Of a stretch of DNA of 64,000 bases, positions 42,703 to 51,522 are shown piece after piece; the first letter of the stretch is position 1, and each line of letters starts with the position of its first letter. The notes beneath the pieces were generated by a model. That model was given only the letters and a program-made list of their open reading frames with translations, was not told where the DNA came from and did no database searches. The position numbers and the translations under genes are program-made. The DNA comes from Cupriavidus pauculus (lineage in GTDB: Bacteria; Pseudomonadota; Gammaproteobacteria; Burkholderiales; Burkholderiaceae), in NCBI RefSeq assembly GCF_002858765.1, contig NZ_PJRP01000005.1, positions 196,863 to 260,862 on the forward strand. Direction: 5' to 3'.

Positions 42703-45348
42703 TCAGGCAGGTCGGGCGGGGCGGTCACGCAGGGCGTCCGTGCCGTGCTGCGCCAGCGTCCTTTGCAGGATCGAGGGAATCACGCCGCCGCGCCGCAGCA
42801 ACTCGACTTCGAGCCGGGTTTCCACGGCGGCGGTGGCATCGAAGGCCTCCACCGAACCGTCCTTGCGCACGATGCGCACCGGCACCTTGCAGCGGGGCGC
42901 CAGTGCCTGGGCATCGGCGCTGACATGTACCGTGTCGCCGGGCGCGATGGCCAGCGTTTGCGGATGCACGCCGGCCGGCATGCGCAGCGGCAGGATACCC
43001 ATGCCGATCAGGTTGGAACGGTGAATTCGCTCGAAGCTTACCGCAATCACGGCCCGGATCCCCAGCAGGCGCTGCCCCTTGGCAGCCCAGTCGCGCGACG
43101 ACCCCGTGCCATAGCGCTCGCCGGCGATCAGCACCACTGACTGGCCATCGTCGCGATAGCGCTGCGCCACCTCGAAGATCGGGGCTACGTCACCGCTGGG
43201 GCCATGCACGGTGTGCGCGGTGGGTGCATCGGGCCGCAGCAGGTTGACCAGCGTCCGGCTGTAGAACGCCGCCCGCAGCATCACCTCCCAGTTGCCGCGC
43301 CGCGAGGCAAACACGTTGAGGTCGTCGCGGTCGTCGCCACGGCTGACCAGAAAGTCGGCCACGAAGCTGTCTGGCGGGATGGCGCTGGCCGGCGAGATAT
43401 GGTCGGTGGTGATGTCGTCGCCCAGCACCAGCAACGGCCAGGCGGTGTACGCCCCCAGCTGTGAGCCCTGATCCAGCGCCGCGAACGGCGGGCGCCGCAG
43501 CGCCGTGCTGCGGTCGTCCCACGGATAGCGCGCCGAATCGGCAGACGGCAGCGCGGCCCAGACCGGGTTGGCCGATGCCAGGGCAAAGTCGCGGCGATAG
43601 TCGGCGGGGTCGGCCCCGACGGCCAATGCTGCCGTGATGTCATCGCGCGTGGGCCACAGATCGCCGAGGAAGACCGGCGTCCCGTCGGGGGCAATCTGCA
43701 CGGGGTCGCGGCTCAGGTCGCGCTCGGCGTCGCCGGCCAGCGCGAATGCCACCACCAGCGGCGGCGACATGATGAAACCCAGCGACAGGTCCGGATGGAT
43801 GCGGCCCGGGAAATTGCGGTTGCCCGACAGCATGGCCACGGGCCACGCCGCGCCGGCCGCGGCAGCGTCGCGAATCGCCGGCGTCAGCGGGCCCGAATTG
43901 CCAATGCACGTGGTGCAGCCGAAGCCGACGATGTCGAAGCCCACGGCCGACAGGTCATCGCGCAGTCCGCTACGGGCCAGATAGCTGGCAGCGGCCGGCG
44001 ATCCCGGTGCCAGCGAAGTCTTGATCCACGGCGCCACGGTCAGGCCCCGCGTGCGGGCCTTGCGCGCGACGATGCCGGCGGCCATCAGCAGGGCCGGGTC
44101 CGAGGTATTGGTGCAGCTGGTGATGGCGGCGATGGCCACCGGGTAGCGCGGCATGCCGTGGTGCCTGGCCCTGGCCTCGAACGGAAACGGCGCCAGCGCG
44201 GCGGCCGTGTCGCTGTAGGCGAGCAGGTCTTGTGGACGGCGTGGGCCGGCGACATGCATGCCGACGGCTGACAGGTCGATGTCGATCGTGCGGGTGTAGC
44301 GCGGGGTGCTGGCGGGATCGAACCAGAGGCCGGCGCGACGGGCGTAGGTGCCGGTCAGCGCGATGCTGGCCTCGCTGCGCCCGGTGGCGCGCAGATAGGC
44401 CAGGGTTTGGTCGTCGATCGGAAAGTAGCCGGTGGTCGCGCCGTATTCGGGCGCCATGTTGGCGACGACGGCACGGTCGCCGGCCGTCAACGTGGCCACG
44501 CCGGGGCCGAAGAACTCGACAAATTCGCCGGATACCCCGATGGCACGCAGCCGCTGCGTGACGGTCAGCGCCAGGTCGGTGGCCAGCACGCCGGGCTGCA
44601 GCGCGTTGGCCAGTCGCACGCCGACAACGTCGGGGATACGCTGCATCACGGGCATACCGAACATGACGGTCTGGGCTTCGAGCCCGCCCACACCCCAGCC
44701 CAGCACGCCGATGCCGTTGATCATCGGGGTATGGCTGTCGGTGCCGATCAGCGTGTCGGGCACCGCCCACAGCGCGCCATCGCGCGGCTGCGTGGTGACG
44801 ACGGTGGCCAGTTGCTCCAGGTTGATCGTATGCATGATGCCGGTGCCGGGCGGATGGATACGCACCCCCTTGAGCGCCTTCGACGCCCAGCGCAGGAAGC
44901 TGTAGCGCTCGGCGTTGCGCCGGGCCTCGATGCGAAGGTTCTCGGTGGCCGCATTGGGCCGCGCGAACGCCTCCACGGCCAGCGAGTGGTCGACCGATGC
45001 ATCCACGGGCAGCACCGGGTTGAGCGCGGCGGGGTCGGCGCCGGCCTCGGCCAGGGCATCGCGCATCGCGGCAATATCGACCAGTGCCGGGGTGCTGGTG
45101 GTGTCGTGCATCAGCACGCGGCCAGGCTGGAAGGCGATTTCCGCCTCGCTCGTGCCGCTGTCCAGCCACGCCACGATGGCCGCGATGGCCGCCGCGCGCT
45201 CGTCGCCCTCCATATTGCGCGCCACGTTTTCCAGCAGCAGGCGCAGCACCACGGGCAGCCGCGCCAGTGACGGTCCCAGCATCGCGGGCAGGTCCACGTA
45301 TCGATAAGTGATGTCGCCAGCGCAAAACTGGCCCTCAAGCGATGTCAT
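42703..45348 (-). CDS. Aconitase-family hydratase (AcnA type)
   Basis: 881 aa, the length of AcnA/IRP-type aconitases. The 4Fe-4S cysteines are in ITSCTNTSDP and GFGCTTCIGNSGPL. TDSHTPMINGIGVLGWGVGGLEAQ and GERYGTGSSRDWAAKG are core active-site blocks, the latter on the swivelling C-terminal domain. An ATG at 45384 would add 12 residues; 45348 gives MTSLEGQF. Its operon with a GntR regulator and a binding-protein-like product, not with citrate-cycle genes, suggests a specialised hydratase for a citrate-like or other tricarboxylate. Confidence 0.85.
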   Translation of the reverse strand: MTSLEGQFCAGDITYRYVDLPAMLGPSLARLPVVLRLLLENVARNMEGDERAAAIAAIVAWLDSGTSEAEIAFQPGRVLMHDTTSTPALVDIAAMRDALAEAGADPAALNPVLPVDASVDHSLAVEAFARPNAATENLRIEARRNAERYSFLRWASKALKGVRIHPPGTGIMHTINLEQLATVVTTQPRDGALWAVPDTLIGTDSHTPMINGIGVLGWGVGGLEAQTVMFGMPVMQRIPDVVGVRLANALQPGVLATDLALTVTQRLRAIGVSGEFVEFFGPGVATLTAGDRAVVANMAPEYGATTGYFPIDDQTLAYLRATGRSEASIALTGTYARRAGLWFDPASTPRYTRTIDIDLSAVGMHVAGPRRPQDLLAYSDTAAALAPFPFEARARHHGMPRYPVAIAAITSCTNTSDPALLMAAGIVARKARTRGLTVAPWIKTSLAPGSPAAASYLARSGLRDDLSAVGFDIVGFGCTTCIGNSGPLTPAIRDAAAAGAAWPVAMLSGNRNFPGRIHPDLSLGFIMSPPLVVAFALAGDAERDLSRDPVQIAPDGTPVFLGDLWPTRDDITAALAVGADPADYRRDFALASANPVWAALPSADSARYPWDDRSTALRRPPFAALDQGSQLGAYTAWPLLVLGDDITTDHISPASAIPPDSFVADFLVSRGDDRDDLNVFASRRGNWEVMLRAAFYSRTLVNLLRPDAPTAHTVHGPSGDVAPIFEVAQRYRDDGQSVVLIAGERYGTGSSRDWAAKGQRLLGIRAVIAVSFERIHRSNLIGMGILPLRMPAGVHPQTLAIAPGDTVHVSADAQALAPRCKVPVRIVRKDGSVEAFDATAAVETRLEVELLRRGGVIPSILQRTLAQHGTDALRDRPARPA

Positions 45349-45575
45349 GTCGGCGTCCGGCGTTGTCCTTTTCTTATTTTGCATATGTACGCAGAAAAAT
45401 GCAAAAAAAGTCGGTCTTCCACAGCTTGCCAGCGGGTGTCATTGGACCAAGGTCCCGCAGTCGTGGCGTCCGCTGCGCACGATAATCAACACGCTGGCAG
45501 CGTCTGGCCGTACCTGTCCCAGTTCCAGACCCGGTTCCAGTGAAAGCGAGGGTTCCCGATATTGGAGAGAAGGCA

Positions 45576-46625
45576 ATGGGCAGCAGCAATCTGCGTGGCG
45601 TGCTTTTCCGTTGGCTGGCATTTGCCGGGCTGATTGCCGCCACGGGCCTTGCCCATGCATGGACCGCTGGTGCCGATGGTGGCGGCAGCGTCGGCTCGGC
45701 CAGTCCCGACAGCAGCTCCGGCCCCTATCGCGGGATCGTCGGCCCGGTCGGTACGTCGGACGCCGCGCCCGCCGAGCCCAAGCAATGGGACAGGGCATTG
45801 CCATTCTTCGCCCAGCGCGTCATCGACAAGGGCTACAACCTGCCGAATCCGTACTTCATCGGCTATTCCTACTACAACGGATACCAGCGCTACCAGCTCA
45901 GCGACCTGGCGATATCGGCGGGCGCGAACCCGTTGCGCTCGGCCGATTTCGTGCAGTTCCAGCAATCGAAGCTTCATAACGTGTCCAACCAGGTGCAGCT
46001 TGGCGCCTGGATCTTCCCGTTCATGAATGTCTACGGCATGGTCGGCAACGTCGAGGGCAGCGGGGCGATCGATATCTCGTTCTCGTCGAAGACGGCACTG
46101 CAGCAGTTCTTCGGGATAAACATCGGCTGTGCCGGCAACCGGCCCCGGCCCGATTGCTCCCAGCCCATCAAGTTGCCGACGCAGCAGGCGAACTACAGCG
46201 GGCACACCTATGGCGGCGGTTTCACGCTGGTGGGGACGTACAAGCAGCTTTTCTTCGCGCTGCCGGTCACCTATACGGTGTCGGACATCACGATGTCGGA
46301 GACCCCGGTGAAGTCGCTGAACATCGGCCCGCGGATCGGCTGGAACTTCCGGCTCGGACCCGGCCTGGGTCTGCTGACCCCATTTATCGGTGGCACCTAT
46401 TTCAAGACCCGGGCCACGATCACCGGCCACTTCGACATTCCCATCGAGGAGGCCGGTGGCCAGACGGCCCGCCTGAACTACCAGATCGGCCAGCGCGTGG
46501 TGGGCTACTGGAGCGGCTCGGCCGGCGTGAGCTGGGCCGTCAACCGTAGCCTCGGATTCATCGTGGAATTCGGCTACGGCTACAACCGGAACAACATCAT
46601 CGCCACCGGCTTCTTCCGGTTCTAG
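45576..46625 (+). CDS. Outer-membrane beta-barrel protein of unknown family
   Basis: 349 aa. Signal peptide ends near LAHAW. After a low-complexity Gly/Ser stretch come amphipathic strands (LGAWIFPFMNVYGMVGNVEG, TYGGGFTLVGTYKQLFFALP, IGPRIGWNFRLG) and a C-terminal IIATGFFRF with the barrel-end Phe. CNIGCAG-like cysteines occur in GINIGCAGNRPRPDCSQ. GGAGAGAAGGC precedes the ATG. The next barrel gene begins nine bases after the stop, so the two are made together. No specific function recognised. Confidence 0.65.
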   Translation: MGSSNLRGVLFRWLAFAGLIAATGLAHAWTAGADGGGSVGSASPDSSSGPYRGIVGPVGTSDAAPAEPKQWDRALPFFAQRVIDKGYNLPNPYFIGYSYYNGYQRYQLSDLAISAGANPLRSADFVQFQQSKLHNVSNQVQLGAWIFPFMNVYGMVGNVEGSGAIDISFSSKTALQQFFGINIGCAGNRPRPDCSQPIKLPTQQANYSGHTYGGGFTLVGTYKQLFFALPVTYTVSDITMSETPVKSLNIGPRIGWNFRLGPGLGLLTPFIGGTYFKTRATITGHFDIPIEEAGGQTARLNYQIGQRVVGYWSGSAGVSWAVNRSLGFIVEFGYGYNRNNIIATGFFRF

Positions 46626-46633
46626 GGCACGCC

Positions 46634-47803
46634 ATGAACCGCCATCGTCTGATCGCCGTCGCAGCCACGCTTGCCATGAGGGCGGCGACGGCGGGCGCCG
46701 AGGAGCCCGCGCAGCCCGTGCAGCCCGTGGAGGGCGAAAAGCAGGCCTGGATCGACAGGTTGCTCACCAAGCTGGGGGCGTCGAAGGAAGTCGACCTGAG
46801 CAAGGGCATCGACTGGGGCGTCCTGCCCGGGCCGTTCTACAACCCGGAAATGGGGTTCGGGATCGGCGCGGCCGCCATTGGCCTCTACAAGCCCAAGGGG
46901 GCCGAAGCGGACACCCAGCTGTCCACGCTCTCGATCCGCGGCTTTGGCACCGTCAAGGGTGCGTACGGCGTGTCGATCGAGAACAACACCTTCTTTGCCG
47001 ACGACAGCTACCGCGTGCTGCTGGAGCTGGACCTGATCAACATGCCGACCGCGTACTGGGGCGTTGGCTACGACAACGCCATCAACAGCGCGAACAAGGA
47101 AACCTACACGCGCCAGACGGTCGCGTTCCAGCCGAAGATCATGTTCCGGGTGCGCCCGAATATCTATATCGGGGCGGGCTACAGCTTTCAGTATGACAAC
47201 GCCACCAAATTGGAACGCGGCGCCGACAGCAAGCTGGCGACCGATCCGAACGGGCCAAGGGTGATGAGTTCCGGGGTGAGCGGGCATTTTTCGTACGACA
47301 CGCGCGACTTCATTCCCAATCCGTACAAGGGCGAGTCGCTGCTCGTCAACGCAACGGTCTATCGCCGGTATCTGGGCAGCGACACCGATCTGGAGAACCT
47401 GGAGATCACGGCCAACAAGTACTTCAGGATGCGCGAACGCGACGTGCTGGCGCTGGATATCTACGGCAACTTCAATTGGGGCGATGTGCCGTGGGACATG
47501 ATGGCCACGCTTGGCAACAACAAGCGGATGCGCGGCTATTTCCTGGGCCAGTACCGCGACCGCGCGATGGCAAGCATCCAGGCCGAGTACCGCTGGCATA
47601 TCGTGGGCCGGCAGGGCATGGTGTTCTGGATCGGCACCGGCGCGATCGCGCCAAATCCCGGGGCGCTGACGTCGGCCCACTGGCTGCCCAATGCGGGGAT
47701 CGGGTATCGCTTCGAGTTCAAGCCCCGGGTGAATGTCCGCTTCGACGCGGGCGTGGGCAGGAATACGAAAGGGGTGTACTTCCAGATCAACGAGGCGTTC
47801 TGA
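46634..47803 (+). CDS. Omp85/BamA-type surface antigen barrel protein
   Basis: 389 aa with a signal peptide. No POTRA domains are present. The barrel has the late strands seen in the bacterial surface antigen family: FSYDTRDFIPNPYKGESLLV, GNNKRMRGYFLGQYRDRAM and a terminal NTKGVYFQINEAF. RMRGY corresponds to the conserved RGF/Y motif of loop 6. It is therefore a POTRA-less Omp85-like barrel, a group with unclear roles in lipid or protein transfer. It is coupled to the barrel protein upstream. Confidence 0.7.
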   Translation: MNRHRLIAVAATLAMRAATAGAEEPAQPVQPVEGEKQAWIDRLLTKLGASKEVDLSKGIDWGVLPGPFYNPEMGFGIGAAAIGLYKPKGAEADTQLSTLSIRGFGTVKGAYGVSIENNTFFADDSYRVLLELDLINMPTAYWGVGYDNAINSANKETYTRQTVAFQPKIMFRVRPNIYIGAGYSFQYDNATKLERGADSKLATDPNGPRVMSSGVSGHFSYDTRDFIPNPYKGESLLVNATVYRRYLGSDTDLENLEITANKYFRMRERDVLALDIYGNFNWGDVPWDMMATLGNNKRMRGYFLGQYRDRAMASIQAEYRWHIVGRQGMVFWIGTGAIAPNPGALTSAHWLPNAGIGYRFEFKPRVNVRFDAGVGRNTKGVYFQINEAF

Positions 47804-47930
47804 TGGCGCTGTACCGTCGCCGGAGGCAGCCCCCGATCGCCGTGGTGCGTTGGCCTTTGGGCCAATGGAGCCGGTGCGGGCCGCCGGATAGAGTGGTCGC
47901 ATGGACGGCACCCGCCGTGCAGGAGACGCC

Positions 47931-48317
47931 ATGACCCCGCCCTTGCGCCTGCCCATGCGTTACCTTGTTCCCGCAATGCTCGTGCCCGTGCTGTTGTCCG
48001 CCTGCAATACCGCTCCGATTCCGCCTGGCAAGTCGGTATCCGTGCAGGCGGCGCTGGACAACATTACGCGCGACATGTGCGCATTCCGCCAGAAGTTCGC
48101 GCAGTCGCCACAGGGCGCCGCGGTGGACAGTTATACCGTCGAACTGGTCCTGACCGTCGATGCCGAACGGCAGCCGCCGGTGGCCGTGGCCCCTGACATC
48201 GCGTTCATGCCGACCGTCACCTATGGCAACACGCTGATGATGGCCAAGGACAGCCGGCTGGTGGTGACTTTCCGCAACACCGACACCGGTGGGGCGGCGA
48301 ACTGCCCGACTCAGTGA
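47931..48317 (+). CDS. Small putative lipoprotein
   Basis: 128 aa. MTPPLRLPMRYLVPAMLVPVLLSACNTAP has a clear lipobox LSAC. The rest shows no known domain; VSVQAALDNITRDMCAFRQKF and DSYTVELVLTVDAERQPP are the most structured parts. AGGAGAC lies before the ATG at 47931, while a later ATG at 47955 would shorten the signal. Its 3' end overlaps the convergent phosphatase gene by seven bases. Confidence 0.6.
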   Translation: MTPPLRLPMRYLVPAMLVPVLLSACNTAPIPPGKSVSVQAALDNITRDMCAFRQKFAQSPQGAAVDSYTVELVLTVDAERQPPVAVAPDIAFMPTVTYGNTLMMAKDSRLVVTFRNTDTGGAANCPTQ

Positions 48318-48922
48318 GGCGGCACGTCGGACCGCGCGACGACAGGTACGACCACAGGCACGACAACTGGCACGGCGACCGACGTCACGCGCCACGCATC
48401 GGCATGGGCTGACAGCGTGGTGAGCGTCAGCGGCGCGATGTCGAGCTGCATGACGGCCCGCGCCGGGGCGCCCAGTGCATGCACGACGATGGCCCGGATC
48501 ACGCTGGCGTGGGTCACGGCCAGCGTATGGCCGGGCTCGCGGCCGGACAGCCACAGGCCGGCGCGGTCGCTGACCGCCGCCAGCGACTCGCCACCATGGG
48601 CGTTCATGCCCGGATCGGACAGCCAGGCCGCCAGCGCCTCGGGCTCGGCAGCGCCGACATCCTTGAGCGACTGGCCGCGCCAGCGCCCGTAATCCACTTC
48701 CCGCAAGGCGTCTTCCACACTGACGGGCAGCCCCAGCGCCCGCGCGGTATCGCATGCGCATGCCATCGGGCTGGACAGCACGCGGTCTGGCCGTCCGAGC
48801 TTGCCTGCCCATGTGGCCGTGTGAACGCCGTCGTCGTCATTCAGCGCGTTGTCGGCCGGAAAGCGCCCGGCGCGCAGGGCGGCCGTGGCGGGTACGCAGA
48901 GCAGGGTGAGGCGGCGGGTCAT
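48311..48922 (-). CDS. Histidine-phosphatase-fold protein lacking the RHG motif
   Basis: 203 aa. The overall order fits the phosphoglycerate-mutase/CobC-like fold: an N-terminal strand, VLSSPMACACDTARAL, VEDALREVDYGRWRGQSLKDV, GGESLAAVSDRAGLWL and THASVIRAIV with the second catalytic His. The essential N-terminal RHG is absent, reading LLCVPATAAL, and the Arg expected in SSP..RA..TA is Cys. It is probably inactive or altered. The tail has a VPVVVPVVVPVV repeat. It diverges from the cobalamin riboswitch and cbtBA, so a cobalamin link is likely. Confidence 0.7.
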   Translation of the reverse strand: MTRRLTLLCVPATAALRAGRFPADNALNDDDGVHTATWAGKLGRPDRVLSSPMACACDTARALGLPVSVEDALREVDYGRWRGQSLKDVGAAEPEALAAWLSDPGMNAHGGESLAAVSDRAGLWLSGREPGHTLAVTHASVIRAIVVHALGAPARAVMQLDIAPLTLTTLSAHADAWRVTSVAVPVVVPVVVPVVARSDVPPH

Positions 48923-49007
48923 GGGGCGGCGGGGTGGATGGCGACGGTGTGACGATACGAAGGCACGAAGGCACGATGGCGATTAGGTGGATCGGCGGAC
49001 CCTCGAC

Positions 49008-49122
49008 TAGAATGCACGGATTCCGAAGAGAAGAAGCCGGTGAGATGCCGGCACGGTCGCGCCACTGTATGCCGGGCTGCCCACGTGTTATCGCGGGTGG
49101 CGCTGGCAAGTCAGACCTTCTC
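49008..49122 (+). promoter_or_regulatory. Cobalamin (B12) riboswitch
   Basis: The leader before cbtB shows riboswitch landmarks in order: AGAATGCACGGA, AGCCGGTGAGATGCCGGC, GCGCCACTGT (the usual CCACTGT element) and, near the end, GGCAAGTCAGACC. Adenosylcobalamin or related corrinoids binding the nascent RNA would lower expression of cbtBA. Boundaries are approximate. The hydrogenase/cobalt transporter context supports it. Confidence 0.85.
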
Positions 49123-49173
49123 CTCGGGCACATCCATTCGTCTCGGGACGCGTCATCCTCAAGGAGAATCCTC

Positions 49174-49410
49174 ATGCACGCAAGCGCTACGGCAAGCGCC
49201 ACCTTTGCGCCGGCCCTCTCGCCGGCTATTGCGCCGGCCACGATCCCCGTTCGCGAACTGCTCCCCTGGGCCATCTTCGGCGGCATGCTGCTGCTCCTGG
49301 CCATCTATTTCGTGGGCGTGGAAGAGGGCGCCGCCGCCATCTTCAACACCATGTACGTGCATGAGTTCGTGCACGACGGTCGCCATCTGCTTGGCTTTCC
49401 CTGCCACTGA
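49174..49410 (+). CDS. cbtB: CbtB, small subunit of a predicted cobalt transporter
   Basis: 78 aa with one membrane segment (LLPWAIFGGMLLLLAIYFVG). The C-terminal YVHEFVHDGRHLLGFPCH is the His-rich metal-binding motif of CbtB. AAGGAGAATCCTC precedes the ATG. It lies just behind the cobalamin riboswitch and 12 bases before cbtA. It likely passes Co2+ to CbtA for corrin synthesis. Confidence 0.88.
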   Translation: MHASATASATFAPALSPAIAPATIPVRELLPWAIFGGMLLLLAIYFVGVEEGAAAIFNTMYVHEFVHDGRHLLGFPCH

Positions 49411-49422
49411 CAAGGCCGATTC

Positions 49423-50169
49423 ATGGTGAGAAGTCTGCTGGTCCGCGGCATGATCGCGGGCTTTCTGGCCAGCCTGCTGGCCTTTGCGTTCGCGCGCGTG
49501 GTGGGTGAGCCGCAGGTGGAGGCGGCCATCGCCTTCGAGGAACAGGCAACCCACGCGATGGGCGGCAGCCATGCGCACGAGATGCCGGAACTGGTCAGCC
49601 GCGACACGCAGTCGGGCGTCGGCCTGTTTGTCGGGCTGGGCGTGTTCGGCGCCGCGCTGGGCGGCCTGTTCGCGCTGGTCTTCGCCTTCGTCCATGGCCG
49701 CATCGGTGCCTTGGGCGGGCTGGGCACAAGGGCAACGTCGGGCCTGCTGGCGCTGCTGGGCTATATCGCGATCGTGCTGGTGCCGTTCTTCAAGTACCCG
49801 CCGAATCCGCCGGCCATTGGCGATCCGTCCACCATCGGCCTGCGTACCGCGCTGTTCTTCACGATGATCGCCGTGTCGCTGGCGGCCATGGTGGTGGCGG
49901 TGGTGGTGGCACGCCGGCTGGCCGCGCGCCGCGATGGCTGGACGATGGGGCTTGCCGCCGCCGCGATCTTCGTGGTGCTGGGGGCGCTGGCGCATGCGCT
50001 GCTGCCCGGGATCAACGAGGTGCCCGAGCACTTTCCGGCCACGCTGCTGTGGCAGTACCGCGTGGCGGCGTTCGGCATCCAGGCGGTGCTGTGGGCGGCG
50101 CTGGGCATCGTGTTTGCCTATCTGGCCGAGCCGGTGATGGCGCCGGGGCGTCGCGCATCGCGCGCCTGA
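49423..50169 (+). CDS. cbtA: CbtA, membrane subunit of a predicted cobalt transporter
   Basis: 248 aa with five predicted membrane segments (around MIAGFLASLLAFAFARV, GVGLFVGLGVFGAALGGLF, TSGLLALLGYIAIVLV, ALFFTMIAVSLAAMVVA and AAAIFVVLGALAHALL). A His cluster, ATHAMGGSHAHEMPE, sits between the first two and is typical of CbtA. With CbtB it forms a B12-repressed cobalt import system. Confidence 0.88.
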   Translation: MVRSLLVRGMIAGFLASLLAFAFARVVGEPQVEAAIAFEEQATHAMGGSHAHEMPELVSRDTQSGVGLFVGLGVFGAALGGLFALVFAFVHGRIGALGGLGTRATSGLLALLGYIAIVLVPFFKYPPNPPAIGDPSTIGLRTALFFTMIAVSLAAMVVAVVVARRLAARRDGWTMGLAAAAIFVVLGALAHALLPGINEVPEHFPATLLWQYRVAAFGIQAVLWAALGIVFAYLAEPVMAPGRRASRA

Positions 50170-50220
50170 CGCCCGTCACACCCCAACCCCGCGCGGGCCG
50201 CCGGCTGGCTGGCCCGCGTG

Positions 50221-51165
50221 CTACATCGACGCGATCTGCGTCTCCTCGGCCGCGGACACAAAGCGCCGCTGCCGCATCCACTTCGTAGCCACCCATTTTT
50301 CGCCCTGCGCCACCGGCGCGGCGGCGTGCAGCGTCTTGCCGTCCAGCGTGCCGTTGCTGTCGCAATACTCGAAATAGACCGCGTTGCCCTTGCGTGGCAC
50401 CACCATCAGGCCGATTTCCGGAAACACCGTTTCGCCGCCCTCGGCCACATCGTTCAGGTAGATCACCATGGTGCTCACGCGCTGGCCGCTGCGTGCGATC
50501 GACGCCTGGTTGGCCGGGTTGTTCGGCATCAGGAAGTCGAAATGGGGCTGGCTCTGCGCGCCGGGCCGGTACTGCAGCACCTGCAGGCCCTCGCCGTGCT
50601 CCATGGGCAGCTGCATCAGCGCCGACACGCGTGCGTCGATAGTGGCCAGCAGCGCGGACTCCGCCAGGCGGAAGAACATGCCCTGGCTGCTGCGGTCCGG
50701 GCTGACCACGTGCTCGCCCGTACGCGGGTCGACGATGGTGGACGGCGCCAGGCGCGGGCGGGCCGCCGCCACCAGCGCATCGCATTCCGCATGACTGAGC
50801 ACGCCTTCGAGTACGGCCACCACGGGTTTGTCCGTGCGCGACAGGACGTGCACTTCACGATCGCCGCCGCGCAGCACCGACGCATAGGGCAGCCTGGGCA
50901 CGGCCGGGGCCGTCGGCATCCGTTCCACCGTGATCTGGCCTTCGGGCAGCGGGCCGCCGTCGCGCAGCACGCGCACAAAGGCGTCGACCAGCGCGCGGGC
51001 CACGGCCGGATCGAACTGCCGCGACACCAGCGCGTCGGCAATTTCCGGCGCGGTGCGGCCGCGCTGCAAGGCGCCCACGATCCAGTCGCGCAGTTCGGGT
51101 GAGAAATGGAGCGTGGCCGTCTGGCGGGGCGCGTTGGCGGGGTGCGGGGCAGAAGGGGCGTGCAT
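50221..51165 (-). CDS. 2OG-Fe(II) oxygenase, prolyl 4-hydroxylase-like
   Basis: 314 aa. The catalytic double-stranded beta-helix is at the C-terminus. QPHFDF supplies the HxD Fe ligands, KTLHAA the distal His, and KWVATKWMRQ the Arg/Lys region for 2-oxoglutarate. SGQRVSTMVIYLNDVAEGGETVFPE is highly typical of P4H-like enzymes. The N-terminal ~100 residues (ELRDWIVGALQRGRTAPEIADALV) look helical and are not assigned. The frame is open to 51486; the ATG at 51165 gives the best N-terminus. Confidence 0.82.
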   Translation of the reverse strand: MHAPSAPHPANAPRQTATLHFSPELRDWIVGALQRGRTAPEIADALVSRQFDPAVARALVDAFVRVLRDGGPLPEGQITVERMPTAPAVPRLPYASVLRGGDREVHVLSRTDKPVVAVLEGVLSHAECDALVAAARPRLAPSTIVDPRTGEHVVSPDRSSQGMFFRLAESALLATIDARVSALMQLPMEHGEGLQVLQYRPGAQSQPHFDFLMPNNPANQASIARSGQRVSTMVIYLNDVAEGGETVFPEIGLMVVPRKGNAVYFEYCDSNGTLDGKTLHAAAPVAQGEKWVATKWMRQRRFVSAAEETQIASM

Positions 51166-51522
51166 GAGCGGGAATCCACGGAAAGCCAAGGACATGACGC
51201 GCGCAAGTATCACGCCAGCCCGGCGGCCGTGGCAACCATGTGTCCGCTTTGTATCGAGGTTCGTCGCCTCGAAATCGTCTGTAACTTGACGCGTCAAGGG
51301 TTCCACGAAATCGTCACATTGAGTTCCTAGCATCGGGCCCGCTGCACAAAGGTTGGGGATGGCTTTCGCGCCGTCACCGGCCCGGAGACTTCCTGCGCAG
51401 GCGGCCCACCCGCCAGAACCACCGCGACGGGGCAGGCTTTGGTGCGGCGCCCCAAGAGACTCTTCTCGAGACCCCTCGAGTCCCACTCATAACAATCGCG
51501 CGAATTCCGGCGAGCCAGAACC
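51166..51522. promoter_or_regulatory. Divergent intergenic region with direct repeats
   Basis: About 360 bases without a convincing gene. GAAATCGTC occurs at 51271 and 51307, 36 bases apart, and the perfect palindrome TTGACGCGTCAA lies at 51286-51297 between them. These may be sites for a regulator of the phosphoesterase gene. No clear promoter was fixed. Confidence 0.4.
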
